Origin: Planctomycetaceae bacterium
GTDB taxonomy: Bacteria > Planctomycetota > Planctomycetia > Pirellulales > Pirellulaceae
Direction: 5' to 3'
DNA: 64,000 nt
NCBI GenBank assembly: GCA_016794985.1
Contig: JAEUIQ010000020.1
Location: 1 to 64,000, forward strand
Shown here piece after piece: positions 9,086 through 18,079 of the stretch. The notes under the pieces are model-generated. The model searched no databases. It was not told the origin of the DNA and saw only the letters and a list, made by a program, of their open reading frames with translations. A program made the position numbers and the translations under genes. Every line of letters begins with the position of its first letter. Positions within the stretch are counted from its first letter, which is position 1.

Positions 9086-9508
9086 ATGAATCAACTTTGG
9101 TGCAGCCGACCATTAATTGTCCTAGTTCTTGGCATTTCTAGCCTATTGGGTTGTGAAAACGGGGCAGCTCCCGCCCAGCCCAGCGCTGCTCCTGTTACGA
9201 CACCGTGGTTGGGAATCCCTTCAGCGATCAATCAAGTCATCGTCTTTCTGCACGAAGGAACCGGTTGGCTGTTGGATAAAAGTGAAGTGTCGGTTAAGAA
9301 ATCAAGTGAAGTCCGGAAGACGGCCGATGATTCAAGCGAATTGGTCGCGGACTTTCAAATCTCCGTTAAGTTTGGCGACGAGACATTTGAGACGACCGCC
9401 AAGGATGTGCCGTGTGATAATGATGGAATCCCTACCGAGGCGGCTGTGGAGCGTTTACGCACGGCGGTCGAAGACATCAAGTCCAAAATGAAGCGGTTGC
9501 AAAACTAG
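9086..9508 (+). CDS. Small lipoprotein of unknown function
   Basis: The protein is 140 aa. A basic start, a hydrophobic stretch and the lipobox SSLLGC (Cys about residue 23) indicate a lipoprotein signal. The mature part has a low-complexity Ala/Pro segment and then a soluble alternating region with KFGDETFETTAKDVP. No family is recognised. The ATG at 9086 is preferred over the GTG at 9083 because GGAGA lies seven bases before it. It is convergent with the next gene, with 59 bp between the stops. Confidence 0.7.
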   Translation: MNQLWCSRPLIVLVLGISSLLGCENGAAPAQPSAAPVTTPWLGIPSAINQVIVFLHEGTGWLLDKSEVSVKKSSEVRKTADDSSELVADFQISVKFGDETFETTAKDVPCDNDGIPTEAAVERLRTAVEDIKSKMKRLQN

Positions 9509-9567
9509 GAAGAAGTCAGCCGCGACTTGTCTCAGGCAGCCCTGTTATTTGTTCCCGTCTGTCATGA

Positions 9568-10680
9568 TTATTCGACGGGGCCGATCGCCTCAAGCCAAAC
9601 CACTGAATAGGGTTCGGGCTCGGTGTTCGACGACTCATTCATCAATCGGCGTTTCAATTGAAGCCGTGTCCCATGAGCCAAACCGTCGCCGATGGTGACT
9701 TCTCCCGCTCCCTCGACAACTTGAACCTGCATTTGCGGTTTGGCTGTGAATGGTGGTTGGAATACACAATGCAGTTCCACCTGGACTTCGTCCGTTTCCC
9801 ATCGGTGGCGATAAAACCACTCGACGCGCTCTAGCTTCACATTGTCACTGCGAACAATAGCGTCGCTCGAGTCTGGCTCGTAATGGGACCGAGTCATTTG
9901 TTGCAACCAGCGATCGCAAGGTAATGACGACTCGGACTGTGATTCAGTTTCGCATTCCTCCTCGGTTTCGCATTCATCAATCCCATGGTACTCGGTTCGT
10001 GTCGCGGCGACACCCAGCTCGTTTTGGTTAGGCCCGTGGTTGTCCAGATTGCTGATCGGGTTTTCGCTAACGACGGGATCGCGTGGTGCGGTTGCCTCGG
10101 CTGCCACGTGGACGCTGCGCTGGTTTGAGGGGGTGAAAGAACCTCCAGCAACGTCACACGAGTTCCGGGCATCGTTCGCTTCGGGTGATTGAACTTCGGA
10201 TTCGTTCGGCGAAGCGTCAGAAACGAGCGGATCGCCCTTGGAATGGTCTGAAGTTTGAGGGGGGGACGACCTTTGGTGCAACAGCGTCTGCAACTCGCTG
10301 GCGATGTAAACTGCCAAAACCAATAGGCCATTCATCCAGCCACCGAGATAAACTTGTGTTCCGAGAAACACAACAACGATTACCGCAGCGATCGAATGAC
10401 CGACGGCTTGAGCGACAGAGGGTCGAAGACTCATGCGACTTGACAGATACAACGACGTCATCAGGCTCGCAAGCAAGCTCGGTAACCAACCCAGCGTGGC
10501 TCGATCGGTCGGCGCGACTCCAGCACTATTCCAGGCGTGCAGCACACATGCCAGACACCAAACGCTCAGCCACAATGTTGGGACGACAAGCCAAGTGAGT
10601 AAAGCTGGGGCAACGGTCGCAATAGTAATTGTCCTTCCGGGAGTTGTGACGCCAGGTGTTTGGTGATCCAAGCGAATCAT
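9568..10680 (-). CDS. Membrane protein with soluble C-terminal domain, unknown function
   Basis: The protein is 370 aa. Three or four hydrophobic segments occupy residues about 20-130. They are followed by about 140 residues of acidic, Ser/Asn/Glu-rich low-complexity sequence, and then a compact C-terminal domain of about 90 residues. That domain starts around VKLERVEWFYRHRW and contains LHCVFQPPF. No family is recognised. It lies 15 bp downstream of the prepilin peptidase on the same strand and is likely cotranscribed with it and with aroK. Confidence 0.65.
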   Translation of the reverse strand: MIRLDHQTPGVTTPGRTITIATVAPALLTWLVVPTLWLSVWCLACVLHAWNSAGVAPTDRATLGWLPSLLASLMTSLYLSSRMSLRPSVAQAVGHSIAAVIVVVFLGTQVYLGGWMNGLLVLAVYIASELQTLLHQRSSPPQTSDHSKGDPLVSDASPNESEVQSPEANDARNSCDVAGGSFTPSNQRSVHVAAEATAPRDPVVSENPISNLDNHGPNQNELGVAATRTEYHGIDECETEEECETESQSESSLPCDRWLQQMTRSHYEPDSSDAIVRSDNVKLERVEWFYRHRWETDEVQVELHCVFQPPFTAKPQMQVQVVEGAGEVTIGDGLAHGTRLQLKRRLMNESSNTEPEPYSVVWLEAIGPVE

Positions 10681-10695
10681 AGCAACATCAACTCG

Positions 10696-12123
10696 CTATT
10701 TCTCTAGACCCAATAGTCGCTTGCCGAACACAAGCATCAGCAACGTGCAAGGCAAGAGACACAAGCAGATTGCGATCACAGGTAATAAGAGCGGCCCCAT
10801 ACCGAACACTTGTTGGCGAGTGTGTTCATGCCAAGCTGGGTACCAAGCCAACAAAAGCAAGATAGCGGCCAACGACAGCCATGGTCCTAAAGCCATCGTC
10901 TTGTCGGCGGAAGTGATCATGCGAAACACAACGTAGCCAATGGCCAAGACGGCAGCCAACGGAAAAACCAACAAGGCGAATTGCCACCCGAACGCAGCGC
11001 TGATCATAAACATGAGTGTGACATCGCCGAATCCGAGCGCTTCCATACCCATCGCACGGGTTGCCAACAGCCGTATCGACCAAGTTCCAAGGCCAGCCAA
11101 CAGCATCGACACACTTAAACTGTAGACCGCCTCCCATCGTTCGGCTCCCGAATTCCAAGTCCAGATCGCCACAAGCCAACCCAAGCCCATCACGGCTAAC
11201 GCCACCCACGTCACGGGGCTAACCTTTCGATGTTTCGCGGCGAGGCCCGTCGTTTTTCGCGGGGGACGAATGACACTTGCCCACGCCAACCACACAGCCT
11301 TTCGCCAACCAAATCGCAAAGTGCAGCGACTAGGTATGATCAACACAGCCCAGAAGACCCAACACAAACAAGCGGTCCATAGACCCGTCCACCCGCATGG
11401 ATCCAGAATCGGCAGGACTCGTTCCCAAAAAGTCCAGCCCAAGACGCCCGGTGGTAGCTCACCCGCCACTGGGGCCGCCTGTGTTGGAAACTCTTGCGGA
11501 GAGAATGCGTGTATCGACTCGACTTTGCTTACTCGTAATCCAGCAAATTCGACATTGGGCAGTCGAACCTGTGGCCAAATCGCAAACACCAACAAGGCGA
11601 GGACAACTCCCGTCGTGGTAACCTCGTCCGGAATGGTTCTTTCGTCCCAATCAATCAGTGCGGCAATGACCAACAAAGTGATCATCGCCAGGTGAAACGC
11701 GACCCACACCCACAGAGTGGTAAGTTGTCCCGGGATGAGATCAGGGCTCCAAGCAAATCCAAGCCATGTTCCCGAGTGGATGTACCAAGCCAAAAAGGGA
11801 ACGCCTAGTCCGCTGAAGAGCTCGACCAATGTTGGTCGGAGCCATGTCCACTTCGTGATGAGCGTAATCATTGGCCGCTCTTCCGGTGTCGCAAGCGCCA
11901 GGGAGGTTGGATACAAGGTCTGGCCAGCGAAGTTTCTCATCCACCACCAACCGACCACTGGGACGTAACGCCAGTTCGAGTCAACGCCGAGGCGCTTCTT
12001 TCGCGAATAGGGGCTTGGCGATAGTTCTACAAACCAAGCCCAGTCATAAATCAGTCGGTTGATTTGAGTTCCCAAGATCAAACCAAGAGCACCAAGGAGC
12101 AGATAGCCATAGACCGGGATCAT
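10696..12123 (-). CDS. Prepilin peptidase-like aspartic protease (A24 family)
   Basis: The protein is 475 aa, large for the family. The two A24 aspartate motifs are visible: LIDWDERTIPDE (D158/D160 region) and, later, GFGDVTLMF (GxGD). About eight to ten membrane segments are predicted. The N-terminal region corresponding to the methylase half of PilD keeps the NWRYVPVVGWWWMRNFAGQ block but lacks the zinc-binding CxxC pairs. The expected role is cleavage of type IV pilin-like leader peptides at the inner membrane. Lack of the cysteines raises doubt about the methyltransferase activity. The ATG at 12123 overlaps the aroK stop by four bases (ATGA), which fixes the start and suggests translational coupling. 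Confidence 0.8.
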   Translation of the reverse strand: MIPVYGYLLLGALGLILGTQINRLIYDWAWFVELSPSPYSRKKRLGVDSNWRYVPVVGWWWMRNFAGQTLYPTSLALATPEERPMITLITKWTWLRPTLVELFSGLGVPFLAWYIHSGTWLGFAWSPDLIPGQLTTLWVWVAFHLAMITLLVIAALIDWDERTIPDEVTTTGVVLALLVFAIWPQVRLPNVEFAGLRVSKVESIHAFSPQEFPTQAAPVAGELPPGVLGWTFWERVLPILDPCGWTGLWTACLCWVFWAVLIIPSRCTLRFGWRKAVWLAWASVIRPPRKTTGLAAKHRKVSPVTWVALAVMGLGWLVAIWTWNSGAERWEAVYSLSVSMLLAGLGTWSIRLLATRAMGMEALGFGDVTLMFMISAAFGWQFALLVFPLAAVLAIGYVVFRMITSADKTMALGPWLSLAAILLLLAWYPAWHEHTRQQVFGMGPLLLPVIAICLCLLPCTLLMLVFGKRLLGLEK

Positions 12124-12701
12124 GTCTGGGCTCCGTGAGTTTTCTGCAAGAGCGCTGGATCGGCACGCTCCAGCCACCGCAAGACCTGCTGAGCGACTTC
12201 AGGGAGGCTCAACAGCGAGGTGTCCAATTTCAGGTTGGCACATTGTTGATAAGTTGGCAAACGGAGAGCAAGCACATGCTCTGTCTCTTCCAGGAGCGAC
12301 CAATTGGGATCGCGGGGGTCGGTCAGGGCCGGTCGTTGGGCCGAAGTTGCGGGGTCCGCCAACAATCTCTCGACCAAGACCTTTGGCTCGGCCACCAACA
12401 AGACGGTGACCCCGGAAGCCTCGATAATCCGGCGGTTTTCGGGGCGCAAAACGGCTCCACCGCCGAGGGAAACGACATGCGGCGTCGCCGCGGTCTCGCG
12501 CGCCAAACTGGCGAGCGCTTGCGATTCGAGTTCGCGAAAATGTCCTTGGCCGAGGTTAGAGAAAATCTCGGCGATGGAAGTGCCTGCCTTGGTTTGAATC
12601 TTCTGATCCAAGTCAACCCACGGCCAATTCAGCTTGTCCGCCAAAATCTTCCCAACCGCCGACTTGCCGCATCCTCGCGGCCCGATCAAATACAAGTTCA
12701 T
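12120..12701 (-). CDS. aroK: Shikimate kinase
   Basis: The protein is 193 aa, within the usual size range. It phosphorylates shikimate at the 3-hydroxyl using ATP in the aromatic amino acid pathway. The P-loop GPRGCGKS is at residues 7-14. The shikimate-binding Asp lies in WVDLDQKI, the Arg in FRELE, and the glycine loop is VSLGGGAVL. The lid Arg is in SAQRPAL. It is the first gene of a minus-strand operon and overlaps the prepilin peptidase by four bases. That link is probably only transcriptional. Confidence 0.9.
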   Translation of the reverse strand: MNLYLIGPRGCGKSAVGKILADKLNWPWVDLDQKIQTKAGTSIAEIFSNLGQGHFRELESQALASLARETAATPHVVSLGGGAVLRPENRRIIEASGVTVLLVAEPKVLVERLLADPATSAQRPALTDPRDPNWSLLEETEHVLALRLPTYQQCANLKLDTSLLSLPEVAQQVLRWLERADPALLQKTHGAQT

Positions 12702-12953
12702 TGTGCGGCTTTGACTCCAGGATTATCTTCGTACCGTTTCCCGCCATCATCCTAACCGGTTACACTGATTCTGGGAGCGCTGACCAGCAATTTTAAGAGG
12801 AGGCCACGGAGATCCTTGGCTCGATCGCCAACAACTGGCTTGGATGGTGCCGTGTCCTAGCGAAGGCCATACGTCGGCAGCGTTTGGCATGTTTCGTGTT
12901 CCCTATTTTCCAAGTTTTGCGGTATTCCGTCGGAAGCGAGTCTTGACCTCGTT

Positions 12954-14303
12954 ATGCGAATCCTATTGGCAACCGATCAACCTTTTTGGCAACGCCGTGG
13001 TGGTGCGCACCAACGCATTGATAGTTTGTGGGCCGCGATTTGCGGACTCTCCCGTCCAATGGATGATGACGCCGATTCGCTGATCTATTTCTTGGGCGAC
13101 CCGAACGACGTTGAATCCGCGAATTTCCCTCGCCAATTGGGCCAAATCCATGCTGTCCGTTCTCAGCGATCGGCCTGGAGTAAGATCTGGCGCGCGTGGC
13201 GCTCGAGTTGGTCTTGGCGACAATCCGGGGCGGAACTCGAAGCGAGAGACACGACAAACGTTGACGCCGCATCCAGCGTCCAAGAACTGACATTAAGCGA
13301 CTATTGCTGGACTTGGGTGGCCCAGGATTGGAACAAAACCCTGCAGGCTTTTGAACCGGATGTCGTTATTCTCGAATACGTCACGATGACTTATTTACAG
13401 AAGTTGGCCCTGCCTGAAGCACGTCGACGAATCGTGTGGGCGGTCGATACTCATGATTGCCTCTCCGAGCGTGCCGCCCAGTTCCGAAAAGCGGGTCAGG
13501 CTCACTGGTTGAACATCACGGAATCCGAAGAGATCGCGGCACTCGAATCCGTCGACCTCGTTATTGCGATTCAAGACTTGGAAAGAAAGTGGTTCGAACA
13601 ACGACTAACGAAGCCCCAAGTTCTTACAGTCGAGCACGGTCCGAAAGAACTGGCGGTTGCATCGCCACGGACCGCGTCCGAGCGAGGGGCGAGTCTGGCG
13701 GAGAGTGTTGCGGGTCAAGAACGGGCCGCACCTTTGAGAATCGGTTTTCTGGCATCCAATAACTTTCCGAATCGACATGGCATTTTGAACTGGCTCGATT
13801 CGGTCGCGTTTAACCTGTCCAGTATGTCCGTCGAATTGTTGGTTGGCGGAACGATTGCCGGCGAGATTTACGACTTCTTGTCGAAAGACGGACGGGTATC
13901 AGCCTTTCGGTCGCAGGTGCGTGCGCTTGGGCCGGTGTCCGATCTCGCGGAATTTTATCGGTCGATTGATGTGAGCCTGTGTCCGATCGAAGTGGGAACG
14001 GGACTGAAAATCAAATTGGTCGAGTCGTTAGCTTTTGGGGTTCCGGTCTTGGCAAGTCCACAAGCAGCGTCAGAGACCTTGACCGCGGAACGAGGTGTGG
14101 TGGTCTGTCGAACCCCAACCGAATGGCTAGACCATCTCCACCGCATGATCGAAGATCGTGACTACTTGAGAAACTTGCAGGCCGCCGCCTATCGCTATGC
14201 GGAATGCGCGTGTGCACCGTCAATCGTTTATGGAGACTTAATGCAATGTCTCCACACACTAGTAGCAGCCAAGGCGATTGCAAATGAAGCGGAGCAACCA
14301 TGA
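12954..14303 (+). CDS. Glycosyltransferase, GT4-like
   Basis: The protein is 449 aa with two Rossmann-like halves. The C-terminal half carries the GT4-type donor-binding segment CPIEVGTGLKIKLVESLAFG followed by VPVLAS, including the conserved Glu. The N-terminal half starts directly with MRILLATDQPFWQRRGGAHQR, a typical GT-B start with a glycine-rich turn. The acceptor and sugar are unknown. The stop overlaps the start of the radical SAM gene by four bases, so translation of the two is probably coupled. Confidence 0.8.
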   Translation: MRILLATDQPFWQRRGGAHQRIDSLWAAICGLSRPMDDDADSLIYFLGDPNDVESANFPRQLGQIHAVRSQRSAWSKIWRAWRSSWSWRQSGAELEARDTTNVDAASSVQELTLSDYCWTWVAQDWNKTLQAFEPDVVILEYVTMTYLQKLALPEARRRIVWAVDTHDCLSERAAQFRKAGQAHWLNITESEEIAALESVDLVIAIQDLERKWFEQRLTKPQVLTVEHGPKELAVASPRTASERGASLAESVAGQERAAPLRIGFLASNNFPNRHGILNWLDSVAFNLSSMSVELLVGGTIAGEIYDFLSKDGRVSAFRSQVRALGPVSDLAEFYRSIDVSLCPIEVGTGLKIKLVESLAFGVPVLASPQAASETLTAERGVVVCRTPTEWLDHLHRMIEDRDYLRNLQAAAYRYAECACAPSIVYGDLMQCLHTLVAAKAIANEAEQP

Positions 14304-15367
14304 AACGCCACGGATCGAACTTGGACCCTCCGAATCGGTTCGAGACGCTGCAACGAGTGGTGCTTCCCGAAGATTTGGATCAATTGGCTGCTGACGATGA
14401 TCTACTCGAGGCACCCGCGCGAAACATCGAATACTACGACGACCAAAGCGAATCGATTTTGTCGGAGAACCAGTCACCGGATATTCCGTTTCGCTACAGC
14501 ATTAATCCGTACCGTGGCTGTATCCATGCCTGTGCTTATTGTTATGCTCGTCCAACCCATGAATACTTGGGATTCAATGCGGGATTGGATTTCGAAACGC
14601 GGATCGTCGTCAAGCGGCAGGCCGCTCGACTGTTGCGCGAGCGTTTGTCAGCGAAATCATGGGAGGTTGAGCCAATCGTGTTCTCTGGTGTGACGGACTG
14701 TTACCAACCGGCCGAACGGAAATTCCGAATCACCCGCGAATGTTTGGAGGTCGCCGTCGAATGTCGCCAGCCCGTGGGGATCATAACCAAAAACGCTTTG
14801 GTGGTGCGAGATTTGGACTTACTAACGGAGTTGGCCCGCGACCAACTGGTGCATGTGTTCGTTTCACTCACGACGCTCGACTCGGATTTGGCTCGACTCC
14901 TGGAGCCACGCACCAGTACACCGGCGGCGCGGTTGAGGGCCATCGAATCGCTGGCGACGGCTAATGTTCCAGTGGGGGTGATGACGGCTCCAATGATCCC
15001 TGGGTTGAACGATTCGGAGTTGCCCCAACTGTTGACAGCCGCGCGAGAAAGTGGCGCGATGGCTGCTGGCTACACGTTGGTTCGCTTGCCTTTGACCGTC
15101 GCCCCTGTGTTTGAAGAGTGGTTAAGACGAACGCAGCCCTTAAGAGCTGAGAAGGTTTTGATGCGAATTCGGGAAACTCGTGATGGTGCCTTGAACTCCA
15201 GTCGTTTCGGTCAACGGATGAAGGGCAGGGGGCTGATTGCGGAACAAATCCAACAGATGTTCCGACTTTTCCGCGATCGGTTGGGTTTGGCGGAACGCTT
15301 ACCGGACTACAATCGTACGGCCTTTCGGCCACCACGAGCCGCCAATGGTCAGTTGTGGTTATTTTGA
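14300..15367 (+). CDS. PA0069/Rv2578c-type radical SAM protein
   Basis: The protein is 355 aa. The iron-sulfur cluster motif is C74-x3-C78-x2-C81 in RGCIHACAYCYARPTHEYL. It is followed by the Gly-rich SAM segments (FSGVTDCYQPAE, VGIITKNALVVRD). This is the layout of the PA0069-like family, related to spore photoproduct lyase-type radical SAM enzymes. The reaction is unknown. The gene overlaps the glycosyltransferase stop by four bases. Confidence 0.8.
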   Translation: MKRHGSNLDPPNRFETLQRVVLPEDLDQLAADDDLLEAPARNIEYYDDQSESILSENQSPDIPFRYSINPYRGCIHACAYCYARPTHEYLGFNAGLDFETRIVVKRQAARLLRERLSAKSWEVEPIVFSGVTDCYQPAERKFRITRECLEVAVECRQPVGIITKNALVVRDLDLLTELARDQLVHVFVSLTTLDSDLARLLEPRTSTPAARLRAIESLATANVPVGVMTAPMIPGLNDSELPQLLTAARESGAMAAGYTLVRLPLTVAPVFEEWLRRTQPLRAEKVLMRIRETRDGALNSSRFGQRMKGRGLIAEQIQQMFRLFRDRLGLAERLPDYNRTAFRPPRAANGQLWLF

Positions 15368-15409
15368 GACAGTCATTGGCAAAGCACTGACGAACATAAG
15401 GAAAATCGA

Positions 15410-16600
15410 ATGGTCATTCGAGCTTGGTTTGCGTTTCTGGGTTGGATGGTGTTTGCGCCTCCAATGCCCTTGAGCGCCTGGCAGGGTCGAGGTCCGCAAG
15501 AATTGGCGATCGGATTTGCGGCAGCCGATTCGAATTCGGACGGAGAGGTACGTTTTGAAGAGCTGAAGGTCTATTTGACGGAGCGATTGGGTGATACCTC
15601 GCTCCCGATGACCTCCTTGTTTGAAAAAATTGACGCGAACGGCGATGGAGCGATTGATCCCGCCGAATTTGAAAATCGACACGCGGCGATCGAAGCAGTT
15701 CGGGCGGCCGTGGAAGAGTCGTTTGTTCCCGTTGATCCCGGTCAGGCATTTGTTCCCTTCAGGGGACTGGACCAGCCGATCAGCGACGTCGGGGTCTTTG
15801 GCGCCATCTACCATCGGTACATGGAACAGTTGCCACAACGTGAGGCCTGGAAGTCTGCCGGTTGGAAACGCGCGCCATTGTCCAGCTTGGCGGAACAGTC
15901 ATCGTTGAGCTTGCCACCCAAAGTTGTCGAGAAGCCCAGTTTGGAGCAACTCGTGCGAGCGACGTTGGTGATTGGTGGCGGAGGCTCTGACGAAGAGTTC
16001 TTTGTTGGAGGCGGAGTAATTATCAGCCCGGACGGGCTCGCGGTCACCAACTATCACATTGCGGAGGCCTTCAACAAAAAGTTGGTTGGTTTGATGGCGG
16101 ATGGACGAGTGGTGCGAATTACCGAGTTTGTGGCTGGAAATCGCGCGACGGATATTGCCGTCGTTCGATTGGAAACGGGACAGTATCCTTGGGTTCCATT
16201 GTCAAGCAAATCGCCGACGATGGCCGAGGATGTCATCGTTGTGCATCATACGGAGAACCGTTTTTTTACATATGATCGAGGCTATGTAAAGAGATTTCCT
16301 CTGATCGGCAGTCGTCCTTGGATGGAGATTTCGGCCGACTATGCACCCGGCGGAAGTGGGTGCGGAATTTTCAATTCAAATCATGAACTGGTTGGGCTCG
16401 TGTCAACCATCGTGATGGGCGACGGACCGATGATCGGAAGCAGTGAATTGATGGACGATATGGTCCTGGAAGAGGGTGATTCCGCTGAGAATACCGAAGA
16501 CTTGGAGGGATTTGAAACGGATATCGTGCCGTTGGTCGTAAAACTGGCGGTACCCTGGTCGGCGATCCGAGCGATCCTACCGCAATCAGAATCGAGGTAA
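15410..16600 (+). CDS. Secreted EF-hand plus trypsin-like serine protease
   Basis: The protein is 396 aa. A signal peptide (residues about 1-23) is followed by two EF-hand loops with full calcium ligands: D40SNSDGEVRFEE51 and D75ANGDGAIDPAE86. A linker leads to a chymotrypsin-fold protease domain (about 180-345). Its triad is H216 in TNYHIAEA, D248 in ATDIAVV and S316 in PGGSGCGIF. The oxyanion motif is GGSG rather than GNSGG. No PDZ domain follows. It probably acts outside the cytoplasm, with calcium sensed or bound by the N-terminal pair. No neighbour suggests a substrate. Confidence 0.8.
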   Translation: MVIRAWFAFLGWMVFAPPMPLSAWQGRGPQELAIGFAAADSNSDGEVRFEELKVYLTERLGDTSLPMTSLFEKIDANGDGAIDPAEFENRHAAIEAVRAAVEESFVPVDPGQAFVPFRGLDQPISDVGVFGAIYHRYMEQLPQREAWKSAGWKRAPLSSLAEQSSLSLPPKVVEKPSLEQLVRATLVIGGGGSDEEFFVGGGVIISPDGLAVTNYHIAEAFNKKLVGLMADGRVVRITEFVAGNRATDIAVVRLETGQYPWVPLSSKSPTMAEDVIVVHHTENRFFTYDRGYVKRFPLIGSRPWMEISADYAPGGSGCGIFNSNHELVGLVSTIVMGDGPMIGSSELMDDMVLEEGDSAENTEDLEGFETDIVPLVVKLAVPWSAIRAILPQSESR

Positions 16601-16603
16601 TGC

Positions 16604-16628
16604 CTCGCGATAAGTCGCGGGAACATTT
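16604..16628 (+). terminator. Possible weak terminator after the EF-hand protease
   Basis: CTCGCGA at 16604-16610 can pair with TCGCGGG at 16615-16621, including one G:T pair, around the loop TAAG. It is followed by AACATTTT. It starts three bases after the stop codon. The stem is short and the T-run imperfect. Confidence 0.35.
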
Positions 16629-16928
16629 TGTGTGTCGTACGAAGGTCGCACAAGTGCCGCGGTTTATTGCAAGTCATGGCCCAGTGAAAATGCTGACGAC
16701 CGACAGCGACGGAGCGGCATTCCGAGTCAAGTTGCCGCGCGCTGGGCAGACTTCCAAAGTCTGGGTTTGAAAAACACCGGCTTCGTCTTTGCACCGTTTT
16801 GAAAGTAAGTTATGCTGGTCATGTGATTCGTAAGGTTCGGCTGGGCTGGAAATAGGTTGGCTGATTCGAATCCGTTCCTGAGATGGTCAAATGTTGCTTG
16901 TGTTCGCCGTGACATACCGGCGATTGAG

Positions 16929-18047
16929 ATGTCAAACTCAAAAGTGCGCCAACAGATTGCTTGGCAGGCAGCGCGGCTGCTGTATTCGCGCGAAGAAACG
17001 GAATACTATCGAGCCAAAATGAAGGCGGCTCGGTATGTACAAAAGGGCTGGGTGAAGCCGGCGGATCTACCTGGTAACGCTGAGATTCGAGACCAAGTAC
17101 GAATTCTGGCTCAATTGCACGAGGGGCAACGAAGCTCCGATTTGTTGCTTGAGATGCGAATGGCGGGATTGCGAATGATGCGGCTGTTGGCCCGGTTCGC
17201 ACCGAAATTGATCGGAAGTGTCTTGACCGGTCACATTCGACAAGGATCGGATATTGATCTGCACGTCTTTGCCGATTCGGCGGAATCGGTCCGTGCGGAA
17301 CTGGAGTATCACGGGATCTTTTGCGACCTGGAGCGAAAGCGAGTCGTCAAAGGCGGTAACCCAATGACATTCCAACATTTGCGGTTTCACGATCGGTTTC
17401 CGATCGAGCTAACGGTGTATCCAACCAGTCAAATTCGAACGACTTTTGTCAGTAGTATCACTGGCAAGCCAATGGAACGAGCCTCGCTGAGTGAATTCGA
17501 GCAACGTCTCAAGCTCGAGTATCCCGATCTCGACCTGGAGCAACAAATCTTGGCCGATGCGGATGCGGTCGACCGCTTCCAGTTATTCTATGCGCTGCTG
17601 TTGCCGTTAGAAGATTGTCAGCAGGACTTGCGATATCATCCCGAAGGCGATGTGCTGTACCACAGTCTGCAAGTATTTGATCTGGCCATGGATCAGTTGC
17701 CATACGATGAAGAGTTTCTACTGGCAGCGTTGTTGCACGATGTCGGTAAAGGGATTGATCCGGCGGATCACGTTACGGCTGGGTTGGATGCCATTCGAGA
17801 TTACATTACCCCGCGAACGGCTTGGTTGATCCAAAATCATATGGAGGCGCACAAGATCGCGGACGGTTCCATTGGACGTCGCGCCCGATCAAGATTGCAA
17901 ACTCATGAGAGTTTTGACGAACTTATGTTGCTCCAAGCGTGTGATCGAGCGGGTCGAGTGTCCGGCATCGAAACGACTTCTTTGGAAGACGCACTGGATT
18001 ACCTTCGTCAAATCGCTGATCAATTCACGATTTGGAAGGCGACCTAG
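16929..18047 (+). CDS. Nucleotidyltransferase-like plus HD-domain protein
   Basis: The protein is 372 aa. The N-terminal half has a Pol-beta-type nucleotidyltransferase signature, GSVLTGHIRQGSDIDLHVF, with the paired Asp residues, followed by a third acidic strand in FPIELTVYP. The C-terminal half has an HD phosphohydrolase motif, LLHDVGKGI, with flanking His residues (YHSL and NHMEAH). The pairing resembles tRNA CCA-adding/poly(A) polymerase-HD proteins, but the RNA-binding neck is not obvious. The substrate is unknown. The ATG at 16929 is preferred over an upstream TTG at 16857; neither has a strong ribosome site. Confidence 0.7.
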   Translation: MSNSKVRQQIAWQAARLLYSREETEYYRAKMKAARYVQKGWVKPADLPGNAEIRDQVRILAQLHEGQRSSDLLLEMRMAGLRMMRLLARFAPKLIGSVLTGHIRQGSDIDLHVFADSAESVRAELEYHGIFCDLERKRVVKGGNPMTFQHLRFHDRFPIELTVYPTSQIRTTFVSSITGKPMERASLSEFEQRLKLEYPDLDLEQQILADADAVDRFQLFYALLLPLEDCQQDLRYHPEGDVLYHSLQVFDLAMDQLPYDEEFLLAALLHDVGKGIDPADHVTAGLDAIRDYITPRTAWLIQNHMEAHKIADGSIGRRARSRLQTHESFDELMLLQACDRAGRVSGIETTSLEDALDYLRQIADQFTIWKAT

Positions 18048-18051
18048 GCGG

Positions 18052-18074
18052 ACGGGCCCGAGCGGGCCCGTTTC
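18052..18074. terminator. Intrinsic terminator between convergent genes
   Basis: A perfect 8-bp GC-rich stem is formed by ACGGGCCC (18052-18059) and GGGCCCGT (18064-18071) around the loop GAGC, followed by a short T-run. It sits between the stops at 18047 and 18080 and could serve both strands. Confidence 0.65.
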
Positions 18075-18079
18075 GGTAG

